DNA of 64,000 bases from Sporothrix humicola (lineage: Eukaryota > Ascomycota > Sordariomycetes > Ophiostomatales > Ophiostomataceae): assembly GCA_021396245.1 (NCBI GenBank), contig WNYE01000139.1, positions 1-64,000 on the forward strand, read 5' to 3'. The notes below the pieces were generated by a model, which was not told the origin of the DNA, ran no database searches, and worked only from the letters and a program-made list of their open reading frames with translations. This document shows, one piece after another, positions 30,871 to 41,402 of the stretch. Numbering within the stretch: position 1 is the stretch's first letter; the number at the start of each line of letters is the position of its first letter. The translations under genes were made by a program, and so were the position numbers.

Positions 30871-33540
30871 ATGTTGCATCAGTTCGAAAGCACACCCCAG
30901 CAGTATGCTCTCCAGGAGCAAACCGCTGCCGCCGCTCCCTCAGTAGCCCTGCGCTCGACCGAGGCCGTCAACGGCAACCACTTCGACTTTACCTTTGAGG
31001 CCGTCCGCCCGGGCGTCTTCCGCACGACGTTTACCTCCCCTAGCCATCCTCTGCCGCCGTTTCCCAGCGCCAAGCGTGTTGAGGCTCCGTCTTCACAAGA
31101 AATCCCCAAGACCAGCGTCGATGCCGCGGCCAAGACGTTCTCGATCGTCTCCGGCGATGTCATGGCCACCGTCGACTGGTCCGGCGCGCCCGTTGTGTCC
31201 CTGAAGCGCGAGGGCGTGGCCAAGCCGCTGTACAAGGACATGGACTTCCGCTCGTACGTTGTGGACGGCACCGGCGTCGCCCACTACTCAAACTACAAGA
31301 AGGACGACCTGTATGTCGGACTCGGCGAGAAGGCTGGCCCCATGAACCTGGCCGGCCGCGGCTTCCAGATCACGGCCAGCGACACCTTTGGCTACGACGC
31401 CCTGCGCACCGACCCGCTCTACAAGCACATTCCTTTGCTGTTGCACGTCAGCCGCCCGACGCCCGCGCAGCCCCAGGGCCAGTGTGTCGGCCTGTTCTCG
31501 ACGTCGCACGCGCGCGGCACCTGGAACGTCGGCTCCGAGATCGACGGCATGTGGGGCCACTTCAAGGTCTACCGCCAGGCCTACGGCGGTCTCGAGCAGT
31601 ATCTGCTGTTCGGCAACAGCGTCGCTGAGGTCGTGCGGCTGTACGCTGACGTGGTCGGCTACCCGCTGCTGACGCCGCGCTACATGATGGGCTACGTCAG
31701 CGGTGGCATGAAGTACACCATGGAGGACGAGCCGCGCGCCGCCGACGTGATTATCGACTTTATCGACAAGTGTGAGAAGCACGACATTCCCGTCTCGGCC
31801 TTTCAGATGAGCTCGGGCTACACCATTGCCGAGCAGCCGCCCAAGACGCGCAACGTCTTCACGTGGAACTACCACAGGTTCCCGGACCCGCGCGCCTTCA
31901 CGGCCGAGTGCCACAAGCGCGGCGTGCGTCTGCTGGCCAACATCAAGCCGTACGTGCTGGCCAACCACCCGGCCTACCCTGGCCTCAAGGCTGCCAACGC
32001 CTTCTTCAAGGACCCGTCGGCCTCGAAAGAAAAGGGCGACGGTCTGCAGACGGGCATTGCCCGCCTGTGGAGTGCCGGTGGCGGCGAGAGCGGCGAGGGC
32101 AGCCACATTGACTTTACTAGCAAGGCCGGTTTCCAGTGGTGGTACGACGGCTGCAAGGCGCTCAAGTCGGTCGGCATCGACGCCATGTGGAACGACAACA
32201 ACGAGTACAACATTTTCAGCGACGACTGGGAGTGTGCCCTCGAGACGGTGCCGACCCCGGAAAACATCAAGAGCGCCCAGGTCGGTCTGTGGGGCCGTGC
32301 CATGCACACCGAGCTCATGGGCAAGAGCTCGCACGACGCCTGTGTCGAGGCCGTCCCTGACGAGCGCCCTCTTGTCCTCACTCGGTCAGCCACGGCCGGC
32401 ACCATGCGCTATGCCTGCACCTCGTGGAGTGGCGACAACGTCACCAGCTGGGACGGCATGCGCGGCGCCAATGCCATTTCTCTGAATGCCGGTGTTTCGC
32501 TCCTCCAGTGCTACGGCCACGACATTGGCGGTTTCGAGGGTCCCCAGCCGACCCCTGAGCACCTGGTCCGCTGGGTCCAGATCGGCATCTACCAGCCGCG
32601 CTTTGCCATCAACTGCTACAAGACGTCCGAGGACGACAACCTCGTCGGTGGCGTCATTGAGCCCTGGATGCACCCCACGGCCACCCCCCTCGTGCGCGCC
32701 GCCATCAAGCGCCGCTACGAGCTCGTGCCCTACACCTACTCGGGCGCCCTGCAGTCGCACCTGACGGCGCTGCCCTCAATGCGCTGGATCGGCTGGGGCT
32801 ACGAGAGCGACCCCGAGGTGTGGACCACGCCCCTTTTGTCGGGCGACACCCAGTTCTGGTTCGGCGATGCCCTCGTGGTTGGCGGCGACGGCATCTACGC
32901 GCCCGGCTCGTCCGAGGCCCGCGTTTATTTGCCTAAGGGCGAAGCAACCGAGTCTGGCTTCCTCAATGTCAACGCGCCCTACGAGTGGCTCGCCGCCGGC
33001 CAGTGGCACACTGTGAGCAGCGCCTGGCACGCGTCCATCCCCGTGCTCGCCCGCTGCGGCAGCGCCATCCCCGTCGGCCGCAACCTGCCCACCACCTCCC
33101 GCAAGGAGGGCCGCCACGCCGAGGCCGAGCAGGCCGAGTTCCCCAACATTGCACTCGACGACTGGCGCGGTGTCGAGGTCTACCCGGCGCCGACCACGGT
33201 CGAGGGTGCCTCCAAGTCCAAGACGTCGACAGTCACCTGGCTCGAGGACGACGGTATCTCAGCCGAGGGCCGCTCGCCCATCTACGAGATCACCTTGACG
33301 TACACGCCGTCGGCCGATGCCGTTGAAGTGAGTGCGGCGGCCGCCGTCAAGGTCGCCGCCACCGCCCAGGGCGACGATGTCCCCAGCTCGTGGGCCCCGC
33401 TGTGGCTGTCGAGCGGTCTCGACGTCATTCTGCCGGTGGGCGACGAGCGTGTCGTCAAGGCGACCGACGGCCAGGCCGCCGAGGACAAGGGCCGCGACAC
33501 CAAGGGCCGCCGCGTGTACCACATTTCGGTCCAGGCTTAG
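30871..33540 (+). CDS. Glycoside hydrolase family 31 enzyme (alpha-glucosidase type), intracellular
   Basis: This single-exon gene encodes 889 residues from the ATG after the CT-rich leader. The N-terminal half is a galactose-mutarotase-like beta-sandwich, with YVGLGEKAGPMNLAGRGFQ before the barrel. The (beta/alpha)8 barrel carries the GH31 catalytic set: WNDNNEYN with the putative nucleophile Asp442 and SWSGDN with the putative acid/base Asp522. GHDIGGFEGPQPTPEHLVRW and a later PRFAINCYKTSEDD loop follow. There is no signal peptide or membrane segment, so a cytosolic location is likely, unlike the secreted maltases. Family 31 includes alpha-glucosidases, alpha-xylosidases, glucosyltransferases and alpha-glucan lyases. 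The WNDNNE form of the nucleophile motif differs from the WxDMNE form of secreted maltases, so substrate is open. Catalytic residues are intact. Confidence 0.93.
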   Translation: MLHQFESTPQQYALQEQTAAAAPSVALRSTEAVNGNHFDFTFEAVRPGVFRTTFTSPSHPLPPFPSAKRVEAPSSQEIPKTSVDAAAKTFSIVSGDVMATVDWSGAPVVSLKREGVAKPLYKDMDFRSYVVDGTGVAHYSNYKKDDLYVGLGEKAGPMNLAGRGFQITASDTFGYDALRTDPLYKHIPLLLHVSRPTPAQPQGQCVGLFSTSHARGTWNVGSEIDGMWGHFKVYRQAYGGLEQYLLFGNSVAEVVRLYADVVGYPLLTPRYMMGYVSGGMKYTMEDEPRAADVIIDFIDKCEKHDIPVSAFQMSSGYTIAEQPPKTRNVFTWNYHRFPDPRAFTAECHKRGVRLLANIKPYVLANHPAYPGLKAANAFFKDPSASKEKGDGLQTGIARLWSAGGGESGEGSHIDFTSKAGFQWWYDGCKALKSVGIDAMWNDNNEYNIFSDDWECALETVPTPENIKSAQVGLWGRAMHTELMGKSSHDACVEAVPDERPLVLTRSATAGTMRYACTSWSGDNVTSWDGMRGANAISLNAGVSLLQCYGHDIGGFEGPQPTPEHLVRWVQIGIYQPRFAINCYKTSEDDNLVGGVIEPWMHPTATPLVRAAIKRRYELVPYTYSGALQSHLTALPSMRWIGWGYESDPEVWTTPLLSGDTQFWFGDALVVGGDGIYAPGSSEARVYLPKGEATESGFLNVNAPYEWLAAGQWHTVSSAWHASIPVLARCGSAIPVGRNLPTTSRKEGRHAEAEQAEFPNIALDDWRGVEVYPAPTTVEGASKSKTSTVTWLEDDGISAEGRSPIYEITLTYTPSADAVEVSAAAAVKVAATAQGDDVPSSWAPLWLSSGLDVILPVGDERVVKATDGQAAEDKGRDTKGRRVYHISVQA

Positions 33541-33660
33541 GCTAAGTGAAGGGATAATTTGCATGATTTCAAAAGTTAGACATGAATAATAATAGATTTG
33601 AATATGTACAGATGCGTGTGTGTGTGATATATACAGTGATATTAGTGTGAAGGAATGCCG

Positions 33661-34266
33661 TTACAGAGCGTACACGGCCAGGACGGCCACGCCGCCAATG
33701 CCCAACAGGGCCATTGTCGCTCGTGTGCCGGCTGTTGGTGCCGCCCCGGCCGCTGGTGTGCTTTTGCTACCGTCGGTCGTTTTGGCGGCCGAGCCAGATG
33801 TCGTCGCGGTCTGCGCCTCGCCCAGCAGGCCTGCAATTTCTGTCGAGACGGCCGACAGGACAGTCGACGCCGCCGTTGTTGCCTGCGCGCAAATGCCGGG
33901 CGCCAGCGACTTGACCGCGCTCAAGTCGCTACCATTGCAGTTGTTGTTCCCCAGCAGGATGCAAGCGCCCAGCTGGGCCGCCAATGCAGAGGCGCCGTTC
34001 CCCGAGGCGCTCCGGCAGACACACGTCAGGTCTGTGGCAGCACAGCCCAGGTCGGTCGAGGCTTTGGCCAGGCAGGCGAGGGCGCAGGACGGGACCTGGG
34101 CGATAAGGTCGGGGAGAGATGTTGCGGTGCTTGGAGATGACGACGTTGTCGATGCCGCAGATATTAACGCCGTCGATGGTGATGCTGACTGAATGAATGC
34201 TGTGTTTGAAGCTGCTGATGCCATTGATGCCGATGAGGCGAAGAGAAGTGGTATTGAGGGTCGCAT
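33661..34266 (-). CDS. CFEM-domain protein with probable GPI anchor
   Basis: This single-exon gene encodes 201 residues. A signal-like N-terminus (about 1-19, Ala/Ser-rich) and a Ser/Thr linker precede a CFEM module at about residues 52-124. Its eight Cys run in the order SC-x3-C, GC, TCVC, GAC, NC, IC, with the characteristic spacing and an LPDLIAQVPSCAL start. A Ser/Thr/Ala-rich stalk and a C-terminal hydrophobic tail (TMALLGIGGVAVLAVYAL), preceded by small residues, suggest GPI attachment. CFEM proteins occur on fungal walls and membranes; some bind haem for iron uptake, others act in adhesion or virulence. The axial Asp expected in haem-binding CFEM domains may be the Asp in ATDLTC. The gene converges on the GH31 gene with 120 bases between stops. 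Confidence 0.9.
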   Translation of the reverse strand: MRPSIPLLFASSASMASAASNTAFIQSASPSTALISAASTTSSSPSTATSLPDLIAQVPSCALACLAKASTDLGCAATDLTCVCRSASGNGASALAAQLGACILLGNNNCNGSDLSAVKSLAPGICAQATTAASTVLSAVSTEIAGLLGEAQTATTSGSAAKTTDGSKSTPAAGAAPTAGTRATMALLGIGGVAVLAVYAL

Positions 34267-35244
34267 CTTGAAATGTAAGAGAGGGGGGTATGGAGATGAC
34301 AGACAGCGGCGATAAGCCTCAATATGATGTCGAGGATGGTGTAATTAAGAGATATGTAAGTCGTGGTCCCAAACGATATGATTAATCAAAAGAATATGAA
34401 TCGAAGACGTTCTATATGTGGATTGTTGAAGCTTGATGCTGGTGATGAAATGTCGAAACTGGGTATATGAAATGCTGTATGTGAAGAAAGGCCGGCTCTA
34501 ATACGAGAAGGAAAATGAAGTCGTCGAAGAGAGATTGTGGGAGTATTAAAAGATAAGAGTATTAAGATGTGTGAAAAGTGAAAAACAGCCTTGCTTGTTG
34601 TGGAAAGACAAGGTGATGTAGCACAATATCAATAAATTGAAAAAGAAAGAAAAAATGAATGCAAGAATCGATATCAATAGATCAAAAAAAAAGATGGCCG
34701 AAACGACGGGTCCAGAAGCAAATAAAAGCAAGACGTACGTCAGCCGCAAAGCACGTCTTGCAGTTTTGAGTTCTGTAGCGTCGTCCTCTTTTTTTCTTTG
34801 TGTCGTCGAGAGGAGAAAGCGAAAAAGCAACGAATAAGAGGGCTGTACAAGAGTCGACGGACAAGCCACACAGGCTGACAAGGCGTAGTGATGCAAGAGC
34901 GTGGCCAGATAAGGCAATGTTGCGATGGGGGGTAAAGAATTAATACCGAGACCCCAAAAAGGTCAAAAAGGTAAAAGGCTTAAGAGCAAAAGAGGTTAAG
35001 AGCTAAAGTGCCGTGAGCTGAAAATAGATGCAAGCTCAGCCTCGCTGTTCAAAATCGCGAGTGTCGACGGAGGTGAGAGGCAAGGTTGAGAGTGAGAGGA
35101 AGGTAAGAAACGAGAGAAAAGATGATTGAAAAGACGAGAAAAGAAGAGATGACGAGATAAAGGTTTTGTTAAAAATGAGGGACGTCCAATCCGGCGGAAT
35201 ACAATCAGTTTTTCCTCTTTTGTGCTTTATCTTTATTCATTTTG

Positions 35245-35273
35245 CCTTTTCCCTTTTCCCTTTTCCCTTTTTC
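35245..35273. repeat. Tandem CCTTTTC repeat
   Basis: Three perfect 7-base CCTTTTC units are followed by a degenerate fourth, within a larger pyrimidine-rich segment. Confidence 0.7.
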
Positions 35274-35831
35274 CTCTTTCGCTCTTTCTTACGGCGATAT
35301 CCCCAGTGATTTCACGCCCCTCAGTTGCCTCAGCTCCCTCACACAGAAATCTCACTCTCACACACCCTCTCACTTTCGTCGCCGCCCTCTGCATTTTCAT
35401 ACCAATGAACGGGACGGGATCTTCCGCCGGGCTGCCTCGTGCAGAAAACAGGAAATAGAAGCACTTGAGGCACTCCAGATAAAGCAAGCTTGGCTACGAT
35501 GCAACAACATTTCTTGATTTTGTGAGCTTTCTCTGCACAAGGGTATCTCTCCTTCCTCTTTCTCTTCTACTCCAATGCTCTTCTCGTCTCCGTTCCCCCA
35601 GAGCTTCAATGTGAGCGTGCGTCATGTCCACGGCGCAGTCGATCGAGATCGCGCCACTTAAAACAAGCCTTGAAGTCGCTTTTCCCGTTTTATCTTTATT
35701 TGTCGTCACTTTACTCGATTCTGTTCCGTTTTTCGTTCCTCTTTTCTTATCCTCCATTTTTCTGAAACGACAATGCATTGTCCGCCGGGATCCGTCTTTA
35801 CGTATGCAAGGCATTTTTTACCTATTCTAGA

Positions 35832-35874
35832 CCTTTTCGCCCTTTTCGCCCGTTTCGCCCTTTTCGTCCTTTTC
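35832..35874. repeat. Tandem 9-bp repeat CCTTTTCGC
   Basis: Almost five head-to-tail copies of a 9-base unit, with single-base changes in copies three and four. It is non-coding. Confidence 0.8.
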
Positions 35875-36204
35875 TCAACTTTTGATCCTTTCAGCCTTTC
35901 TCCAGTCGTTTGCCAATTGCGCAAGCACAGCGTTTCAAGAAGGACGACCACACAAAAGACCACACAAAAATAAACACAGGAAACAAAGGATCACCAACAC
36001 GGACATCCGGCATAGGAACATTCTCCCTTTTTTGCACACATCCTCTTACAGATAACCTCGGCCCTTTTTTTACTCCCTTCTGGACACGAGCACGTCAAAC
36101 ATATCCTCCGAGAAGCGATGAACGAAGCGATGAACGAGAGAAGCACACCAACGCCATGATTCGATTGATTTTGTGCAGCCAACAAACTCCTGCCAACACT
36201 ATCA

Positions 36205-36560
36205 CTACCACCGCTTGTACACCTCCCGTGATATATTGACGACCGTATAGAACCACCGGCTGCACTCGGACAGGTGCACAATGTACGCGCCCACGCGGCG
36301 CCAGTGCACGCCTCGCAACGCCAGCGCTGCCTTCACAAATAAATCTGAACTCGCTCCGATCGTCAGCAATCCGGCGCCGGCAACCATCATTGTCGTGCGG
36401 GCTGTTGTCGACAGCGTGGGAGCATCAAAGACGAGCCATCTGTGGGTTAGATGAGGTCATGAAAATGTTATTGTCTCGAGAAGTCCACATACTTTGAAGG
36501 CTGTCCGAGGCCAACACCGATCAAAGCGCCAAGAGAAATTGCGTCGTCTGAAGAGGCCAT
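36205..36560 (-). CDS. Small two-exon protein of unknown function, probably membrane-associated
   Basis: This short gene is easy to miss because of its intron. Exon 1 is 36560-36493 and exon 2 is 36439-36205. The 53-base intron has a canonical GTATGT donor and a CCACAG acceptor. Joining in phase gives 100 residues beginning MASSDDAISLGALIG and passing through PSKWLVFDAPTLSTTARTTM. A hydrophobic or amphipathic segment at about residues 38-65 contains MMVAGAGLLTIGASSD. The C-terminus is rich in Arg, Trp and Tyr. No signal peptide is evident. Support comes from the perfect splice signals, in-phase joining and continuous open frame across both exons. I do not recognise the family; a small organelle-membrane protein is possible. 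Confidence 0.75.
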
Positions 36561-38024
36561 ATTAACAAGCAAGAGTCGACAAAATAGGTGAAATGCACAC
36601 AATGGAGGTGTTCATCGTCCCTCACTCTCGAAATTCAAACCCAACAAGAGCCTCAGAGCCCCAGAGCCCCAGGGCCTCAAACATCACTCCAGGCAGCAGC
36701 CTTCACCGCCTTCGTCTCGTTTTGGTGATACTGCAGCTGTTAATTGCAGAAACGCACCCTGACACCTTCTGACAGCCACTTTGACGCGTCTCGTCCGTCC
36801 TGACCCCCCCAGTTTGGTTTCTCGGTTCTCAAAGCCCAATCCTGCATATCCATCCCCCTGTAACGCACTGCCCATCCAGATCTCCTTTTTCTGTGGTAGC
36901 CCCGCCGCATCTCATTCTGTTCTGCAAGCACTCTGGCACTTGTTGTTTTTATTTCCAAGAAACACACCGCAGAAACATTCGACGCGTCGTCACACCACAT
37001 CGTGGCTCGAGCTGGGAAGTGAAGTTGAATATCGTGTTTGTTGACTTGTCAAACCTAAATCGTACCGTAAACGCACTGTAAGGATACTGTACGGCGACGG
37101 CCTCCCAGGTCGCCACTGTCTATCCTGACGCAAACGCGCGTGACTAGCAAACTCTGTGGCTCGCTTTGTGGCTGGATTAGTCAGATATGATGACTAACCA
37201 ATCAGATGTCCCCACCATCTCTACCAGAAGCAACAAAGAAAGTGACAGAAGTCTCCACCCCCTTCCTTTCATTGGCTGCAGCGCCCACTCTAACATAGCA
37301 ACCGCGTTGTTTGCCTACAGGCGGCCCTGTTGCTATGACGCATGAGCAAAAGACCAGCCAAAACGAGGGGCAAAAGAGCCTGGGAGAGCGAGGGGAACCA
37401 CCTGCCAAATTAAAATAAATAAAGAGGGAAGGTGCCGGCACGAAAGTGCTCTTTGCTCGTGTGAAAGAGGAAAGAACCACCCACTCTCGTCCCCACACAA
37501 GCAAAGTAAATAAGGGAAGGAAAGAGGAGACAAGCAGAAGAAAAAAATAGATTATTGTGATTGTAAAAATAAAATAAACAATAAAAAATTGGACGAAAAA
37601 AGGGCATCGCGCAAACAGGCTTTGCTGTCCTTTTTCACTCTTCGCTTTCTTTTCCCATCCCATCATCCGCTCAAAGGACTGGCATTCAAGACACGGCGCG
37701 TGTTCCCCTCCAAAAACCAAGACAAGATAGGCCTTGTCCGTCGTCATTGTCCCGCCATTCGCTCCTTCCTCTCCTTTGTGGCAGAAAACCCCCCTACCAA
37801 CGGCCAGCCTTATTCGTCACGCACAACGTCAAAAGTGCAAACCCGCATTCCTTCTCATCTCCATTTCTACATCCCATCTTCACCCCCTCTTTGCGGTAGA
37901 CGTCGACACATTTTGACATATCGCCACCCCGCTCTCGAATCGCATCTCACCGCTTTCGCTCCCGCTTTCCACGACATATCTCCTCCCTGTCTCCGTGACC
38001 GCACCACCGCGGGCATCTTCCAGC
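36561..38024. other. Intergenic region upstream of vid27
   Basis: Divergent spacer between the small gene (-) and vid27 (+). A run of GAGCCCCAGAGCCCCAG-like units lies near 36651-36680. The last 400 bases are C/T-rich leader. The long minus frame 37202-37747 is Phe/Leu-rich from pyrimidine bias and is not supported as a gene. Confidence 0.55.
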
Positions 38025-40637
38025 ATGTTTGTGCTCCGGAATGGTAAGTCGATACTTCCTTTTCACTGTATCATCAGTCCCGCCAGCCTTCCTCAGCCTG
38101 CTAACACCCTCTCTCCAGCCGCCAAACTCCTCTTCGGCTCGGGCAGCCAAGAGTCGATGATCGAACTGCCCCAGGGCCAGCTCTACCTCGTCCGTCCCTT
38201 GTCGCCCAAGGGCTACTCCGAACTTTTGTTTAAAGACGCCGCCGCCCGCATCCGCCGCACCGCCCAAGAATTCCAGTACCAGCTCGTCGTCCAGCGCGTC
38301 TACGAAGAGGGCGAGGCCGAGCTGCTCGCCGACGAAGAAGGGGAGGATGCCGAGACCGACCCGCTGGCCGCCGAGCGCGACGAAAAGACTTTTCTGTTGG
38401 ACGAAGCCTTGGAGTTCCGGGTCGAGAAGCGCGACCAGGACAGCGCCGAGCATGTCCTGTGCTGGCGCGATCTGACGGGCGATGCCGGCGACGTCTACGA
38501 GTTTGTCTGCGACCGCAGCACCACGCACGCCGGCCTCGTCCACCAGTTTGAGGACGTTGCCAAGAAGTGCCAGTACGAGCGCAAGTACCGCAAGCCCCAC
38601 ACGACGGCCACCGACGCGGATCTGCTGCAGTTTGAGTTTGCCGGCAAGCTGATCCCGCCGGCCAGCCCGCTGCACAGCCCCTCGCTCGCACGTTCGATTG
38701 CCTCGACAGACTCCATGCTGGCCGGCGCCGGTGTCGGCACAACCGTCATCGACACGCCGACCAAGCCAAAGACACAAACGAAAAAGTCGGTGCCGGCAGC
38801 AACGCCCGCAGCACCACCGACCGACGACGCAGCCGCTGAAGAGGCACCTGCCACAACGGCATCTGCCGGCACGGCTGCGGCCGCGCTCAAGTCCAAGGTT
38901 GGCGAGGCCCCCGAGGCCAAGGAGATCCTGGCTGCCGAGCTAGCCGAGCTGCACTTTTTCGACTTCCCCTCGGGCTCGTTTGTGCTGCAGGACGCTTCTG
39001 TCACAGCCATTGTCAGCGAGACCGGCAACTGGCAGTACTGGCTGCAGGTGGCCAGCAAGGACCGCGACTGGCTGGGCGTGCCTGTTGTCGCCGACATCAA
39101 CCCCGTTTTCAACTTTGAGTTCCTCAGCTTCATCTTCAACCAGTTCACCGCCGACGGCACCGCCTACTCGTGGCTGCTGCGCTTCAAGGACCAGGCCACG
39201 CTCGAGCGTTTCCAGGAGGGTCTCCTGCGTGCCCTGTGGGAGCAGCTGAACGAGGTCAAGTGGTCAAAGATCAAGGAGAAGGAGCGCGACTATGTCGCCG
39301 ACGCCTTTGCCGATCTGGCCATGACGGATGTGCCCGAAGAGGAGGAGGATGAAGAAGAAGAGGAAGAGTCGCACACAGAAGAGGAGGAAGAGGACGAGGA
39401 CGACAACCGGCCAAGGAGCGAGCACTACGACAGCGACGAAGAGGCCGACGACGTGGACTATCAGCCCCGCGACAAGGCCACCAACAAGTCGCTGGCTGTC
39501 GGCTACAAGCACGACCGCTCCTTTGTTGTGCGCGGCTCACAGATTGGCGTCTTCAAGCACACGCCCCAGAACCAGCTCGAGTTCTCCACCAACATCTCCA
39601 AGATCGAGACCCCCGGCGGCAAGCTGTTCAGCCCCAAAAAGGTCATGCTGCACAACGAGGATCGTAACATGATCCTGCAAAACGACACCGACCCCAACAA
39701 GCTGTACCGCATGGATCTCGAGTACGGCAAGGTTGTCGACGAGTGGAACGTGCACGAAGATATCCCCGTCGTCACCTTTGCGCCTGAGAACAAGTTTGCC
39801 CAGATGACCCACGAGCCCACCTTCCTCGGTGTCTCCCACAACGCCCTGTACCGCGTTGACCCGCGTCTCGCCGGCTCCAAGCTTGTCGACTCGGAGCTCA
39901 AGCAGTACGTCTCCAAAAACGACTTCTCGGCGCTCGCCACCACTGGCAAGGGCCACATTGCCGTCGCCTCCAACAAGGGCGACATCCGCCTGTTTGACCG
40001 CCTCGGCATCAACGCCAAGACGCACATCCCCGCCCTCGGCGAGCCGATTCTGGGTCTCGATGTCTCGGCCGACGGCCGCTGGATCTTGGGCACCTGCCGC
40101 ACGTACCTGCTGCTCATCGACGCTCTCCAGTCGAGCGGCAAGAACGAGGGCCGCCTCGGCTTCGAGAAGCCGTTTGCCGCCGACAGCAAGCCCCAGCCGC
40201 GCCGTCTCGCCCTGACCCCTGAGCACGTCGCCCAGTTTGCCCACGAGACGGGCAAGGGCGTCACCTTCACGCCCGCCAAGTTCAACACGGGCGAGGGCGC
40301 CGAGGAGACGAGCATAATCACGGCCACGGGCCCCTACGTCATCGAGTGGAGCCTCAAGAAGGTGCTGCGCGGCAGCAAGGCCCCCTACATGATCAAGCGC
40401 TACCGCGACGACGTCAAGGCCGACGACTTCCAGTACGGCACCGACAAGAACATTATCATGGCCCTGCCCCACGAGGTCAACATGGTCGACAACAAGTCAC
40501 TCAAGCGGCCCACGCGCGAAAGCATTGCCGGCGCTGCCCTGGCCGGCGCGCGGCGGAGCGGCGGTAACCGCATCTCGGGCGTCAACAGCGGGCGTTACAA
40601 GCTCGGTAAGGACGATGTTGTGAACTCGCCGTATTGA
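38025..40637 (+). CDS. vid27: Vid27 family protein (two exons)
   Basis: This matches the fungal Vid27 family, linked in yeast to vacuolar import and degradation of fructose-1,6-bisphosphatase. Exon 1 is only 19 bases (38025-38043). The 75-base intron has a GTAAGT donor, a GCTAACAC branch region and a TCTCCAG acceptor. Exon 2 is 38119-40637. Joining gives MFVLRN-AAKLLFGSGSQESMIELP, the conserved start, and 845 residues in all. An N-terminal PH-like part is followed by a low-complexity linker (about 240-290), a second conserved part with GNWQYWLQVASKDRDWLGV, and a long Glu/Asp run (about 430-465). The C-terminal WD40-like domain begins near YKHDRSFVVRGSQIGVFKH and contains KLYRMDLEYGKVVDEW. The intron is a multiple of three without stops, so its retention would add 25 residues. 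Confidence 0.94.
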   Translation: MFVLRNGKSILPFHCIISPASLPQPANTLSPAAKLLFGSGSQESMIELPQGQLYLVRPLSPKGYSELLFKDAAARIRRTAQEFQYQLVVQRVYEEGEAELLADEEGEDAETDPLAAERDEKTFLLDEALEFRVEKRDQDSAEHVLCWRDLTGDAGDVYEFVCDRSTTHAGLVHQFEDVAKKCQYERKYRKPHTTATDADLLQFEFAGKLIPPASPLHSPSLARSIASTDSMLAGAGVGTTVIDTPTKPKTQTKKSVPAATPAAPPTDDAAAEEAPATTASAGTAAAALKSKVGEAPEAKEILAAELAELHFFDFPSGSFVLQDASVTAIVSETGNWQYWLQVASKDRDWLGVPVVADINPVFNFEFLSFIFNQFTADGTAYSWLLRFKDQATLERFQEGLLRALWEQLNEVKWSKIKEKERDYVADAFADLAMTDVPEEEEDEEEEEESHTEEEEEDEDDNRPRSEHYDSDEEADDVDYQPRDKATNKSLAVGYKHDRSFVVRGSQIGVFKHTPQNQLEFSTNISKIETPGGKLFSPKKVMLHNEDRNMILQNDTDPNKLYRMDLEYGKVVDEWNVHEDIPVVTFAPENKFAQMTHEPTFLGVSHNALYRVDPRLAGSKLVDSELKQYVSKNDFSALATTGKGHIAVASNKGDIRLFDRLGINAKTHIPALGEPILGLDVSADGRWILGTCRTYLLLIDALQSSGKNEGRLGFEKPFAADSKPQPRRLALTPEHVAQFAHETGKGVTFTPAKFNTGEGAEETSIITATGPYVIEWSLKKVLRGSKAPYMIKRYRDDVKADDFQYGTDKNIIMALPHEVNMVDNKSLKRPTRESIAGAALAGARRSGGNRISGVNSGRYKLGKDDVVNSPY

Positions 40638-41402
40638 GGTCTGAGGTGTTGTTGTTATGTGAGGGTTTTCCAGGAGTTCCGGATGCTTTATGGTCTTGCT
40701 TGTCTTTTTTTCTTTTGTATTATTTTATTTCTTCGTTCCGGCACGTCGCGTTTTGAGTCGTTTTTATGTTTCTTCTGCCTACGGATCTCGTTACAACGAT
40801 CTCTGCTTGCCATGTTTTAGTCTTCACTTCGTTTCCGATGATTCGGATCCTCTTTGTCCTTTTCTGCACCTGCAGTTTTCTGCTTTTCTTCGTTGATACC
40901 TCAAGTTTCCTAAACAATAAAAAAATATTAAAAAATAATGGTTGTGCTTTATTTGCCAGTTCTACAACTTTAGGTAGATAGACGTATGTAATAATAGTAT
41001 ATGTATAAGCAATCACAAGTGGCCAACAACACAACTTGCATGGTGATCATGTGAATGAACTCGTATATTGAAGCTTGGGTGAAGCCAGAGTGGTGTGCAC
41101 CATGATGGCAAGATGGAACTATGTGAATAAATTTGAAGTTGTCAAAAACAAATAAAAAGTAAAAATAAAGTCCAACAAATAAAACAGCTATATCCGCATG
41201 CAAAACGCCCGTAGTTTGTCGTGTTTCCGTCCTTCGCTTGTGTTTTTGTAATGAGAGATTTATCCTCCAACGAAGCAAAGCAAAGCAAGTAGAAGTAAAG
41301 AAATCAAAAGCATAAAACGAAAATTATAAAATCAAATGACCAAAGAAACCCAGTTCGCCCGTCCCAAAATGCCCCATATTCATTTTATCGCTCCCGTCAC
41401 CA
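40638..41402. other. Convergent 3' region between vid27 and tps1
   Basis: AT-rich spacer that should contain both 3' untranslated regions. AATAAA-like sequences occur on both strands (for example near 40917 and 41160). No gene is supported. Confidence 0.55.

Larger units (their letters stand above)
34267..36204. other. Intergenic region with simple repeats
   Basis: No coding-like frame is visible. It contains purine-rich DNA (34500-35170) and two short tandem arrays: CCTTTTC units at about 35245-35270 and a 9-base unit at 35832-35874. Confidence 0.55.

Noticed and set aside
37202..37747. 181-codon minus-strand frame upstream of vid27
   Set aside because: It is Phe/Leu/Ser-rich from pyrimidine bias, with no codon bias or domain like the neighbouring genes.
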